The notes under the pieces: generated by a model
Database searches by the model: none
Told to the model about the DNA's origin: nothing
The model's input: the letters and a program-made list of their open reading frames with translations, nothing else
Origin: Photobacterium sanguinicancri
Lineage (GTDB): Bacteria > Pseudomonadota > Gammaproteobacteria > Enterobacterales > Vibrionaceae
DNA: 64,000 nt
Direction of reading: 5' to 3'
Assembly: GCF_024346675.1 (NCBI RefSeq)
Contig: NZ_AP024850.1
Coordinates: forward strand, 2,976,001-3,040,000
Part shown: positions 1-8,673 of the stretch, piece after piece
Position numbering within the stretch: the stretch's first letter is position 1
Layout: the number at the start of each line of letters is the position of its first letter
Translations under genes and position numbers: made by a program

Positions 1-1209
1 ATAAAAGCAGCTAACCCCAAAGAGAAAGAGTACATTCTTTCTGATGGCGATGGTTTACGTCTACGGGTGAAACCAAATGGCTCAAAGCTTTAGCTACTAA
101 ACTATACACACCCCATCAAAAGAAAACGTACTAACCTAAGTCTTGGTAAATACCCTGACCTCTCCCTTGCTAACGCCCGCAAGACCTCACAGGAAGCAAG
201 AGAACTACTCGCTCATGGGTTCGCCCCTCAAGAAGATAGGAAGCGACGGCAGGAAGAGCACAAAGCTACCCACCAGCACACGTTTATCAATGTGGCTAAA
301 GAGTGGTTTGATATTAAGAAAGATGACATCACACCTGATTATGCGGTTGATATTTGGCGCTCTCTTGAGCTACATATTTTCCCCTACCTATCCGAGATAC
401 CAGTTAAAGAAATCACTGCGCCACAGGTTATAGAGCTACTAAAACCTATTGAAGCCAAAGGCAGTCTAGAGGCCGTAAAACGCCTAGCGCAACGTCTCAA
501 TGAGGTAATGAACTTCGCAACCAACTGTGGCTTAGTTCAGGCGAACCCATTAACTGGCATCAAAGCCGCTTTCAAGAAACCCAAGAAAGAGAACATGGCA
601 GCACTCAAACCAGCGGAGTTGCCAGAGCTTATGAGTGCCATAGCTAATGCCAGCATTAAACGCACGACGCGGTGCTTAATCGAATGGCAGCTTCATACTA
701 TGACTCGCCCCTCAGAAGCCTCTGGAACTCGTTGGGATGAAATAGATTTAGAGGCTAGAGTATGGACTATTCCACCAGCAAGAATGAAGAAAGGCAGAGA
801 GCATCGAATCCCACTCACCGATGAAGCAATTGCAATCCTAGAATACTTGCAGCCAATCAGTGGACACCGCGAGTATGTATTTCCATCAGATCGCGATCCA
901 CTAAAACACTGCAACAGCCAAACAGCTAACATGGCCTTAAAACGAATGGGGGTTGCGAATCGCTTGGTAAGTCATGGTCTTCGTTCAATCGCTAGTACAA
1001 CACTCAACGAACAAGGTTTTGAACCAGATCTGATTGAAGTAGCTTTGGCACACGTTGATAAAAACCAAATCCGTAGTGCATATAACCGGTCTGATATCCT
1101 TAAAAGACGCCGTCCGATGATGAGCTGGTGGAGTAATCATATTGCTACAGCCGCTCAGGGGAGTTTGTCGGTTACTGGGACCAGGCAATTGAAGGTTATT
1201 AGCCTATAA
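1..1209 (+). pseudogene. Tyrosine-type integrase (P4/DUF4102 class), nonsense-disrupted and cut by the left edge
   Basis: Site-specific recombinase that would integrate and excise the island. One reading frame runs from base 1 to the TAA at 1207-1209, interrupted only by a TAG at 91-93. That codon follows a segment typical of the DUF4102 arm-binding domain (LSDGDGLRLRVKPNGSKL), where the family normally has Trp (TGG). Downstream the frame continues with the expected LSLGKYPDLSLANAR-like text. The catalytic domain looks complete: Arg in TMTRPSEA, Lys in RMKKGREHR, the HGLR box, and the Tyr in SAYNR. The first few codons lie outside the window. An internal ATG at 292 could give a 305-residue fragment lacking the arm-binding domain. 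I infer a non-functional integrase, or suppression at TAG. Confidence 0.85.
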
Positions 1210-1263
1210 ACTGATATTACATGGGCCCTACCTACGCACGGCCCTAATACAATTTAAGGAAAG

Positions 1264-1289
1264 AGCCTGTAATCTAAATTGCAGGCTCA
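1264..1289 (+). terminator. Stem-loop after the integrase remnant
   Basis: GAGCCTG (1264-1270) pairs with CAGGCTC (1283-1289). The stem extends inward by A-T and wobble pairs to about 10 bp with a 6-nt loop. It is followed by AATAACATTTTTT, a modest T-run on the plus strand. It sits between the integrase and the convergent minus-strand operon, so it probably ends integrase transcription. The minus-strand side lacks a good T-run. Confidence 0.5.
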
Positions 1290-1299
1290 ATAACATTTT

Positions 1300-2169
1300 T
1301 TAACTCAACCATGACGGGTTGTTTTTAGTACTATCCGCATCACTGATTCGATTTCCATTTAAGTCATTTTCGCCTAAATGCTTACCAAAACGATTCCACA
1401 CCTCGATATGTGAGCTTTCACCATAATGTAAATTATCAATAACGTGATAAGTTCTTTCCAAAACACAATAGTGTACCGCTTTCCCATGATTGATCATTCC
1501 AGTCTTAGTATATCTACTACTATCACGAAGATAGGTTTGAGAATCAATTGGGGGGATATCAGACGCTAGGTCATAACAATAATCAGCCACATTATACTTT
1601 TGTTCTAACCAAAGCTTGGGATTCACTTCAATATCAGCGAGCTCAACATAAATACTCTGTCTAGCTCCACCTTCCCAGCCTTTAACCACTTCAGCAAGTG
1701 TGCCAGCGGTCACTTTATTGTTGACGAAAGCAATGGGATGTTTATCGCTAGAAAGCGTCAGCTCGGCACATTCTGCGAACGTGTCTCCAGTGACACACTC
1801 TCCATTAGACATCTCGTACCAAGTGTCTTCACAATGAACTTGTTCATCATTCCAAACTTTACTGAACTTATCATAAAAGACTTTCTTAAAAAGACGTTTA
1901 GTGTCCGTTCTAAGTATTTGATTTACAGCCAATAAAAAAGATATTTCTTTTTCATCAATGCAAAGCATCTTGCCCTCTAACTCATCACACTTCCATAAAA
2001 AAAACCTTATAGTTACTCCTTCAATATCTACCTTAAAAGCTGAAGATAGTTTTAAAAGTTCCAAAATCACTTCAAAAAAATCACTTTTCGTGTCAACTTT
2101 ACAGATGGAGTTCTCATCAATATAGACATTTACATTACAAATCATGCAATCTATCCAAATCGATCTCAT
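1300..2169 (-). CDS. Uncharacterised 289-residue protein, last gene of the hsd-linked operon
   Basis: I do not recognise this family. It has no signal peptide, no membrane segment and no nucleotide-binding motif that I can see. It is rich in acidic and aromatic residues, and its C-terminal part has several conserved-looking His and Trp residues (HYGESSHIEVWNRFGKH). It overlaps the upstream ATPase gene by 35 bases if the ATG at 2169 is used. An internal ATG at 2145 would overlap by only 11 bases and has a GGATAG ribosome-binding-like sequence about 5-10 bases upstream, so the shorter start is also plausible. Translational coupling to the ATPase suggests it belongs to the same functional module. 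The gene is AT-rich compared with hsdR. Function unknown. Confidence 0.7.
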   Translation of the reverse strand: MRSIWIDCMICNVNVYIDENSICKVDTKSDFFEVILELLKLSSAFKVDIEGVTIRFFLWKCDELEGKMLCIDEKEISFLLAVNQILRTDTKRLFKKVFYDKFSKVWNDEQVHCEDTWYEMSNGECVTGDTFAECAELTLSSDKHPIAFVNNKVTAGTLAEVVKGWEGGARQSIYVELADIEVNPKLWLEQKYNVADYCYDLASDIPPIDSQTYLRDSSRYTKTGMINHGKAVHYCVLERTYHVIDNLHYGESSHIEVWNRFGKHLGENDLNGNRISDADSTKNNPSWLS

Positions 2170-3319
2170 CCTGATCGAAAAATCCTTTCGGCCAATGACT
2201 TATTATTCCATTTTCCTCGATAACAACTCTCGATAACGGTTCTTCAGAGCTTTCCCCAAAAAATAAAATAGAAGAGTCCTCATTCTTCAATACTCCATCC
2301 TTAACCGCTAACCTAACTCCGTTTAAAATGCTTGGGCTATGCGTTTCGATGATTGTAGTCACATTAGATGCAGCAACTTTACATAGAAAATTTGTAATTC
2401 TATTTTGTGCACTTGGATGCAGATGTGCTTCTGGGTTCTCAATAATAATCACATCTCCTTCTCTAGCAACTAAACCAGCAACAATAATTGGAAGGCAGTA
2501 ACTAAACCCATAGCCAACGTTTTCTGGTTTATAATTATTAACGCTTCCATCAGGGCTAATCTCTATTTTCTTTAAAGATTCGCTAATTGAACTAACGCTA
2601 ACGCTTCCTGAATTGAAGATATAAGATACCCAAGCCGAAATCTGGTCCGGTAGTTTAGGAGTTTCACCTGAAGCATGAATCATCTCCTCTCTCACATCCT
2701 TTTCTCGGTTTCGATATATCTCCAAAGCAGTGTGCTCACCGAACTTACCCACACCAAATGTTCTATTCGATGCTGATTCATGAAACGATCTAGGACCTAT
2801 ACGCTCTGCAGAGATAAAACTTACTCTCGAAAAATCAACTAAATAGTTCTCAACGCTGCTCAGAGTAGATTTATCGAGCCCCCTGATTATGTCAAAACTA
2901 TCAGATTCAAATGTCCCCGACTCATTTGACTCAATCTCTACGCTCGTTAATCGTAAATTACCTTCATCCTCAACATCTTCATCCTCATCCATGTACTTCC
3001 TGGAGAACTTCGTTGTTAGCGCTAAGTATTTATTTGTTTCTCTATTCTCAAAACAATAGGAAAGCCCTATATCCGAACGAGCAGAGCTACCTGTAGATCG
3101 TACATCATCGAACGAGCCTAATTTTACCCAATCACTATTTAATACCAGTATGTTTGAGTTTTGGTTCTCTAGAATACTCTGCGAAGGTAGAAGTAAACTT
3201 TGGATGGTAGTTGACTTTCCTTTACCGTTTACACCAGTTAGTAAGGTCAGCTTTTCAATTGGGAAAATAGTTTCCTCTTTGAAGCACTTAAAATTTTCGA
3301 CGGTTATCTCAGTTAACAT
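2135..3319 (-). CDS. AAA-family ATPase with DUF3696-like C-terminus
   Basis: An SMC/OLD-like ATPase of the type found beside restriction systems. What is seen: an N-terminal strand motif (ITVENFKCF), a Walker A at residues 29-37 (GVNGKGKST), a signature-like stretch VGYGFSYCLPII near 268-279, Walker B VIIIENPEAHLHP near 290-301, and a switch histidine in ETHSPS near 325-330. The C-terminal IISHWPKGFFDQ matches the DUF3696 ending as I remember it. Start ATG 3319 overlaps the DUF262 gene by 7 bases. It is encoded between a DUF262 gene and an unknown gene in one operon, so the ATPase probably works with them, perhaps as a DNA- or damage-sensing subunit. No nuclease domain such as TOPRIM is evident. 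The partnership is inference. Confidence 0.85.
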   Translation of the reverse strand: MLTEITVENFKCFKEETIFPIEKLTLLTGVNGKGKSTTIQSLLLPSQSILENQNSNILVLNSDWVKLGSFDDVRSTGSSARSDIGLSYCFENRETNKYLALTTKFSRKYMDEDEDVEDEGNLRLTSVEIESNESGTFESDSFDIIRGLDKSTLSSVENYLVDFSRVSFISAERIGPRSFHESASNRTFGVGKFGEHTALEIYRNREKDVREEMIHASGETPKLPDQISAWVSYIFNSGSVSVSSISESLKKIEISPDGSVNNYKPENVGYGFSYCLPIIVAGLVAREGDVIIIENPEAHLHPSAQNRITNFLCKVAASNVTTIIETHSPSILNGVRLAVKDGVLKNEDSSILFFGESSEEPLSRVVIEENGIISHWPKGFFDQDEIDLDRLHDL

Positions 3320-4446
3320 AAATCACCTCCAAGATATTCAGAAGCAATAGCTAGCCTTGAAAACACTTTCTTGATCTGATTTGTTGAGGTTTTAACTGAG
3401 TTTAAGTACTCTTCATTTGAAATAAGATCTTCATATTTTTTAATCAATTTTTCTTTACTTTCATGGACGTACTTCGTACTCATGTCATTAAATGCACAAT
3501 ATATACTTTCCATAACTGCTAAATTGATTCTTCCTCTTGTTTCCTCGTTCCCGATTCTGAATGCATTATGTCCAAAAACATTTCCAATCTTCTTAAGGTT
3601 GGCTTTAAACTTTTCTTCCAATTCGTGAACCTCATCATCGTCCATAAGGTTTATCTTCTTCATAACCTCTCCGAGAAAATCATCTAAATCACCTTTATAG
3701 TAACTACGAGTGCTTTCATCGGAAAAAGCTAAGCATCTTAAAACGGCTTCACGATCCTTCATTCTCTTGGGAGAGATTCCAGAGTCGGTAATATAAGAAA
3801 ACTCTTCAAACTCTGACAATTTTTTCAATAATCTTGTTGATCTTCCTATATATATACAGTTTCGTATTTCTTGACGCTCTAGCTTGGTTCCACCGGTATT
3901 TATTCGCCTAAAGATATCGTACGTTACAGCCATTGGGACTGATGGCATTATTGAGTAATACGGTATGTTTTTATCTTCAATCTTCGACCATACTTCATCG
4001 TATTCTTCTTCTAATTCTGATTTACTAAATCCATTAAGCCACGGTAAAGCTTTTAGTTCTTCTAAACGAAAATCATCATTATAAAAGTCAAGTACTGCCG
4101 TTAGCCTCTGAAGCCCATCAATTACAACCAACCTACCTGAAGAGTCTCTATTAAAATAAAAATGCGGTAGCGGAAGATTCAGAATCAAAGATTCAATAAA
4201 CATGGACTTCTTCGCTTCATCCCATGCATTGGGACTTCTTTGAAACTCTGGGTCCAAAACAAATTTACCTTTATTCGTCCACCTTATAATCTCAAAAACA
4301 GAAATTTTATCTTCTCGTAAGTTAATCTCTATCTTCGACAAGTCTACGTTCTTTGAATAAGGGTAAATACCACCGTCACCACTTGTATAGTCTTCTACGG
4401 TGTCTTCATCTGACTCAATAATTTCACTTTTATCTAAGTCATTCAT
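3313..4446 (-). CDS. DUF262 (ParB/GmrS-like) protein, RloF-type
   Basis: DUF262 proteins share a ParB/sulfiredoxin-like nucleotide-handling fold found in GmrS, the N-terminal half of type IV restriction enzymes. Seen here: FQRSPNAWDEAKKSMFIESL followed by the family signature VIDGLQRLTAV near residues 108-118 (usual form DGQQR; here the first Gln is Leu). FRRINTGGTKLERQEIRN lies near 179-196. There is no DUF1524 HNH half (no HxxP motif), so this is a GmrS-like protein alone. The ATG at 4446 overlaps the hsdR stop by one base. DUF262 genes linked to hsdR have been called rloF in Campylobacter. Coupling to hsdR and to the ATPase gene downstream suggests an accessory defence role, which is not demonstrated. 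Confidence 0.85.
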   Translation of the reverse strand: MNDLDKSEIIESDEDTVEDYTSGDGGIYPYSKNVDLSKIEINLREDKISVFEIIRWTNKGKFVLDPEFQRSPNAWDEAKKSMFIESLILNLPLPHFYFNRDSSGRLVVIDGLQRLTAVLDFYNDDFRLEELKALPWLNGFSKSELEEEYDEVWSKIEDKNIPYYSIMPSVPMAVTYDIFRRINTGGTKLERQEIRNCIYIGRSTRLLKKLSEFEEFSYITDSGISPKRMKDREAVLRCLAFSDESTRSYYKGDLDDFLGEVMKKINLMDDDEVHELEEKFKANLKKIGNVFGHNAFRIGNEETRGRINLAVMESIYCAFNDMSTKYVHESKEKLIKKYEDLISNEEYLNSVKTSTNQIKKVFSRLAIASEYLGGDLC

Positions 4447-7400
4447 CAGTAATGCTCCTCAATATAACCGTACGCCTTAGCGAACAGTTCTTTATCTTTT
4501 CCTAAACCAAACTGAGCAAGTGTCAGTAACAATGCCTTTTGAATCTCTCTTGGGCCACTGTTCGAGCTCTGCCAGCCTTTAAAGCGTTTGGCTTTTACTA
4601 TCTTGTCTATCTGCTCTACAACATCACCAATCAGTTTTGGTGTGCTTTCTGGACGTGTTTCTAAGAACAGTTTGGTCAATGCTTGCTTGTTATCTTCTTG
4701 AGTTACAGGTGAGTCGCCCGTTTCACGCTCGGCTTGCACAGTGTCTTTAGCTGTATCGAGTAGACCTTTTAACCAATCGATAGCTTTGATTACGCCTGCT
4801 TCATAATCCTGGCGTAATTTCTCTAAGCGCTCACCTAATGCTACGAACTGCGGGTTACCGCTACCTCGTAGACGGCCCATTAGATCGATTTCTAACTGGC
4901 TTGCGCGCTTCTCTTGTTCTTTCTCAGTCAAGGTGAAGATAGCGTGCTCATCCATGACCAACTCATCAATATCATCTCGAATGCGGTTGATATCAGTATG
5001 CTCATGGATCATCTTGATAGTTTCTGGACCTAAAGCAGCCCATACTAGCGAGCCTGTCTGCCCTACTGGGCGAACTGATTCATAGATTTGTACCAACCAC
5101 TTATAATCGGCACGGAAAGGCGTTAAGAAAGCGTCTGGGTTAATCGCAGACCATAACTTAGCTAACACTCCGAAAGAAGCTGCAAACTCATCACGCTTTT
5201 CATTGGTCGGTAAGCAAGCTTGCGCTGCCATAATCCCTTCAAAGCCGTCGATGGTTCTGTCGACGTTAGGGAAGAAGCTTAAACACTTATCTAGCTGAGC
5301 TGGCAGTAGCTCTTTAAAGGCCTCGATACCTTCTACCACGCCGTCGATCTCTTCAGGATCATACGCGAGTGCGGTACGTAGATTTTCAAACACACCAAGG
5401 TAATCAATGATTAGGCCCATTTGCTTGCTAACATTCTCAGTTTCGTACAAACGGTTAGTACGGCACATTGCCTGCAACAATGTATGGTCACGTAATGGCT
5501 TATCTAAGTACATGCAGTAACAGATAGGTGCATCAAATCCTGTCAACAGTTTTGCGGTAACAATCAACAGTTGAAGTGGTTGTTTTGGATCTTTGTAATC
5601 CTCAATCAGGCTCTTCTGCTTTTGGTCGTTGCCATCAATCTCTTGCCAACGTTCAAAGTCTTCTGCTTTAACAGGAAGCTCAAGCTCTTGCTTCCACTTA
5701 CGCCAGTCTTTATTGACCTTGCCTTTCTTACTTGCATCTTCATCTTTGATCGGTGCCTGGTCGACATTCATGACCACTTCTACCGCATCAAAGCCCAGTT
5801 TCTTACCGAGTAAATAATACATCTGAACACAGGCATCTCGGTCATAGACCACAACCATGCCTTTCATCTGCTTCGGCTTTACATGGCTTACAAAGTGATT
5901 GGCAATATCTTCGCTTACTGCCGCCATGCGTTTTGGCGCCTTCAACATAATCGCTAAGCGGCCAGCACGTTTAGACAATGCCATTTTCTCATCATCATCC
6001 AGGTCGTTGTCTTTAACCATTTGTTCAAAGGCTTCATCAATCGCGGCACGATCCACACGAAGCTCAGCCAAACGAGGCTCAAACTTCACTGCATTTGTCG
6101 CTTTATCTCGTATGGACTGCTTGTAGCTGTAGCGGTTCATGTAGCGCCCTACATCCTCTTCGGCGCCAAAGAGTTTGAAGGTATTGCGGTCGATACCGGA
6201 AATCGGCGTACCTGTTAAACCATAGAAGTGAGCATGAGGTAGAGCCCAACGCATTTTATCGCCAAGGGAACCCTCTTGAGTGCGGTGTGCTTCATCCACC
6301 AGCACGATAATGTTGTCACGACTATTTAGGCCGTTTTCATTGCTCTCATCGATTTCGACATCTTTAAACTTGAAGACTGTGGTGATCAAAATGCCACGAC
6401 TATCTTGTTCTATATGCTCGCCAAGCTTTTTACAGCTTTGTACTTTGATGAGGTTTTTAACATCGGCCCCACCGAAGGTTTCATTGATTTGGCTATCGAG
6501 GTCTCGACGGTCTACCACAATCAACACGGTTGGATTTTTCAATTTGTTATCCGCGCGAAGCATGCGAGCGGCATAGAGCATAAGCAAAGACTTACCTGAA
6601 CCTTGGAAGTGCCAGATAAGCCCTTTTTTCGGATAACCTTTTTTTACACGCTCAACAATTTGCTTTGCGGCTTCAAATTGCGGATAACGAGGCAGAATTT
6701 TAATGCGTTTAGGTGGCGTGTCTTTACCTGTTTTGACGGTCGAAAACAGCGCAAAGGACTCTAGCATTTGCAGCAAGGTTTCTGGGTTCAATAAGCCTTC
6801 ACAGCTATCAAGCACGGTAGCAAAACTTGCAGGAATTTCATCACGCTGATCGGTTTTATGCCATGGCCCCCAGTCTTTCACTCGCGCATTGATTGCACCA
6901 TAGGCAAAGGTGCGACCTTCAGAAGCAAAGCACAGAAGGTTTGGTACAAAGAAAGGCTCAACATTTTTCCAATAATGCTTTTCACCCCCCATGAAATCGG
7001 CAGCACCATCTTGCCAGGTAACACTTGGACGAGTGAGCGATTTTACTTCTCCCACCACCAGTGGAATACCATTCACAAACAGAACGATATCGAAAAATAC
7101 CTCTGTCGCGGCAATAAAATGAACCTGTTGCGAAACGACAAAGTGGTTGTTTTCGGGAGTATCAAAGTCAATCAGCTTGATAGTAATGTGGTCGCCGTTC
7201 TCACCAAACGGTAAGCTTTTTTCTGCCATTAACCATTCATGAAAATTCTCATTGGCTTTGACTAAACCTGTGTGTTTCGCTTCCAACATCAAACCACGAA
7301 GTTTGTAGATCACCTCATCGGCATAATCGGGATTGTTGCTAATATCAGGGTTTAACGAACAAAGCGCGTCTTTAAGCCAGGTATCAACGAAGATATCGTG

Positions 7401-7508
7401 AGTTTGCTTGGGTAAGCTCTCACCATGGCAATACTTCCACTTTACTCCGCTTAAGCCTTTTAAACGGTCAATAATTCCATTTTCTGTAACGGTTTGTTCG
7501 TTAAACAC
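4446..7508 (-). CDS. hsdR: Type I restriction enzyme, R subunit
   Basis: Motor and nuclease subunit of a type I restriction-modification complex, which translocates unmodified DNA and cuts it at a distance. The 1,020-residue length fits the family. The N-terminal PD-(D/E)xK nuclease shows D140, E154 and K156 within FFDIVLFVNGIPLVVGEVK. Helicase motif I is HFQGSGKS near 300-307, motif II is VDEAH near 404-408, and motif III is GLTGTP. The C-terminal helical part should contact the methyltransferase core. Only one base separates it from hsdS, and its stop overlaps the DUF262 start, so R is translated in the middle of the operon. All catalytic residues I can check are present, so the enzyme looks intact. 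Confidence 0.96.
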   Translation of the reverse strand: MFNEQTVTENGIIDRLKGLSGVKWKYCHGESLPKQTHDIFVDTWLKDALCSLNPDISNNPDYADEVIYKLRGLMLEAKHTGLVKANENFHEWLMAEKSLPFGENGDHITIKLIDFDTPENNHFVVSQQVHFIAATEVFFDIVLFVNGIPLVVGEVKSLTRPSVTWQDGAADFMGGEKHYWKNVEPFFVPNLLCFASEGRTFAYGAINARVKDWGPWHKTDQRDEIPASFATVLDSCEGLLNPETLLQMLESFALFSTVKTGKDTPPKRIKILPRYPQFEAAKQIVERVKKGYPKKGLIWHFQGSGKSLLMLYAARMLRADNKLKNPTVLIVVDRRDLDSQINETFGGADVKNLIKVQSCKKLGEHIEQDSRGILITTVFKFKDVEIDESNENGLNSRDNIIVLVDEAHRTQEGSLGDKMRWALPHAHFYGLTGTPISGIDRNTFKLFGAEEDVGRYMNRYSYKQSIRDKATNAVKFEPRLAELRVDRAAIDEAFEQMVKDNDLDDDEKMALSKRAGRLAIMLKAPKRMAAVSEDIANHFVSHVKPKQMKGMVVVYDRDACVQMYYLLGKKLGFDAVEVVMNVDQAPIKDEDASKKGKVNKDWRKWKQELELPVKAEDFERWQEIDGNDQKQKSLIEDYKDPKQPLQLLIVTAKLLTGFDAPICYCMYLDKPLRDHTLLQAMCRTNRLYETENVSKQMGLIIDYLGVFENLRTALAYDPEEIDGVVEGIEAFKELLPAQLDKCLSFFPNVDRTIDGFEGIMAAQACLPTNEKRDEFAASFGVLAKLWSAINPDAFLTPFRADYKWLVQIYESVRPVGQTGSLVWAALGPETIKMIHEHTDINRIRDDIDELVMDEHAIFTLTEKEQEKRASQLEIDLMGRLRGSGNPQFVALGERLEKLRQDYEAGVIKAIDWLKGLLDTAKDTVQAERETGDSPVTQEDNKQALTKLFLETRPESTPKLIGDVVEQIDKIVKAKRFKGWQSSNSGPREIQKALLLTLAQFGLGKDKELFAKAYGYIEEHY

Positions 7509-7509
7509 A

Positions 7510-8673
7510 CTAAGCCTCTTTAACCAAGCTACTATTTACTATATTTTTTAAACTATTGAAGTTTTCAATTTTTATATCCAACAAGGTTTTTACTGCTGAA
7601 ATATCCTCAATTATCTTGACGTAATTTTTCAACTCATTTTCAGGTGGTAGTTTCACTTTGAAGTTGGAGATATTTTTTAAATTTAAGCCCGGTTTACTTT
7701 GGCCATATTGGCAGAGTTGTATCTCCCTATTCCCTGGGGCCCCTTTACTAAAGTAGTAAGCGATAAATTTAGAGTATGTTGTATTTAAAAGTCGAACTAA
7801 AGCCACATGTTGACTAACGTAGACTTCCCCAACTCCCTCCTCTATCAAGGAAACATTTCCAACGCTATTCCCCGTTATAGTAAACACAATATCCTCAGAA
7901 CAAAGTTTTGTTCTCTTACCTTCAACTTTATCTGGAAGGCATACATAAACTTTATCATCTAGGTCTAAGTAACCATCCCGGATGTTCTGTGACCTTAAAA
8001 AAAGAGCGCCCTCACTTCCAAAATACTTAGACCAACCACGTGAACCTGATGTTATATATTCTGAAAGCTCTCCCAGCTTAAACTCATCCCATTCTTGACT
8101 ACCTCGGCAACTAGCCCTAAACGTCTTCTCAAGAGTAGCTAACACCTCCTTTAAATCAACAATTTGCTCATAGACCGACTCTGTCTTAAGGCACAAACCA
8201 AGTAGCTTTAACTGTAGTGATTTTTCAGACGGCAAACAAAACTCCTGCCGAGAAAGAGTCTTCCATTTGATAGTTGGTGATAGTGATCCCTCAGAGATAG
8301 CTACAGCACGATTCATAAATACATTAGATTGCATAATGAATGGAAGCAGCTCCTCAACAATGTGTTCACTCTTGGGCCTCATAACCATTCCATGAGCAGA
8401 GAAAATCCCACTAAAAGGGGCTATTGCAACTCGCTTTAAATACGCATTGCGCTTTGCAAAAAGGATATCACCTTTCTTCATTGCGAGTTTCTGTCCTTTC
8501 AGGATGACGTTGCTTCCCCACCTCTTGACCTTTAGGCTTCCACTATCTAAATGTTCAAGCCCTATGTATTTCTTCTCATCGCCAACCTTTGGATTTACCC
8601 GCTCTGAGATATGCTCTGCAATATCTCCAAACTTAACGACTTTCCAGTTTTCAATTAGTTGTTGCTGAATCAT
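7510..8673 (-). CDS. hsdS: Type I restriction-modification specificity subunit
   Basis: Recognises the bipartite DNA target for the M and R subunits. The 387-residue protein has the usual plan: a first target-recognition domain (about 10-150), a central helical spacer with KLLGLCLKTESVYEQIVDLKEVLATLEKTF-type text, a second target-recognition domain (about 195-330, opening with WDEFKLGELSEYITSGS), and a C-terminal helix. It is complete and in the normal length range. ATG 8673 overlaps the preceding hsdM stop by 4 bases. The DNA looks more AT-rich than hsdM or hsdR on either side, as expected if specificity genes are exchanged between strains. Its recognition sequence cannot be read from sequence alone. 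Confidence 0.94.
   Translation of the reverse strand: MIQQQLIENWKVVKFGDIAEHISERVNPKVGDEKKYIGLEHLDSGSLKVKRWGSNVILKGQKLAMKKGDILFAKRNAYLKRVAIAPFSGIFSAHGMVMRPKSEHIVEELLPFIMQSNVFMNRAVAISEGSLSPTIKWKTLSRQEFCLPSEKSLQLKLLGLCLKTESVYEQIVDLKEVLATLEKTFRASCRGSQEWDEFKLGELSEYITSGSRGWSKYFGSEGALFLRSQNIRDGYLDLDDKVYVCLPDKVEGKRTKLCSEDIVFTITGNSVGNVSLIEEGVGEVYVSQHVALVRLLNTTYSKFIAYYFSKGAPGNREIQLCQYGQSKPGLNLKNISNFKVKLPPENELKNYVKIIEDISAVKTLLDIKIENFNSLKNIVNSSLVKEA

Noticed and set aside
143..433. Separate 96-residue ORF at the integrase
   Set aside because: It is another frame of the integrase, whose own frame reads through as a pseudogene.
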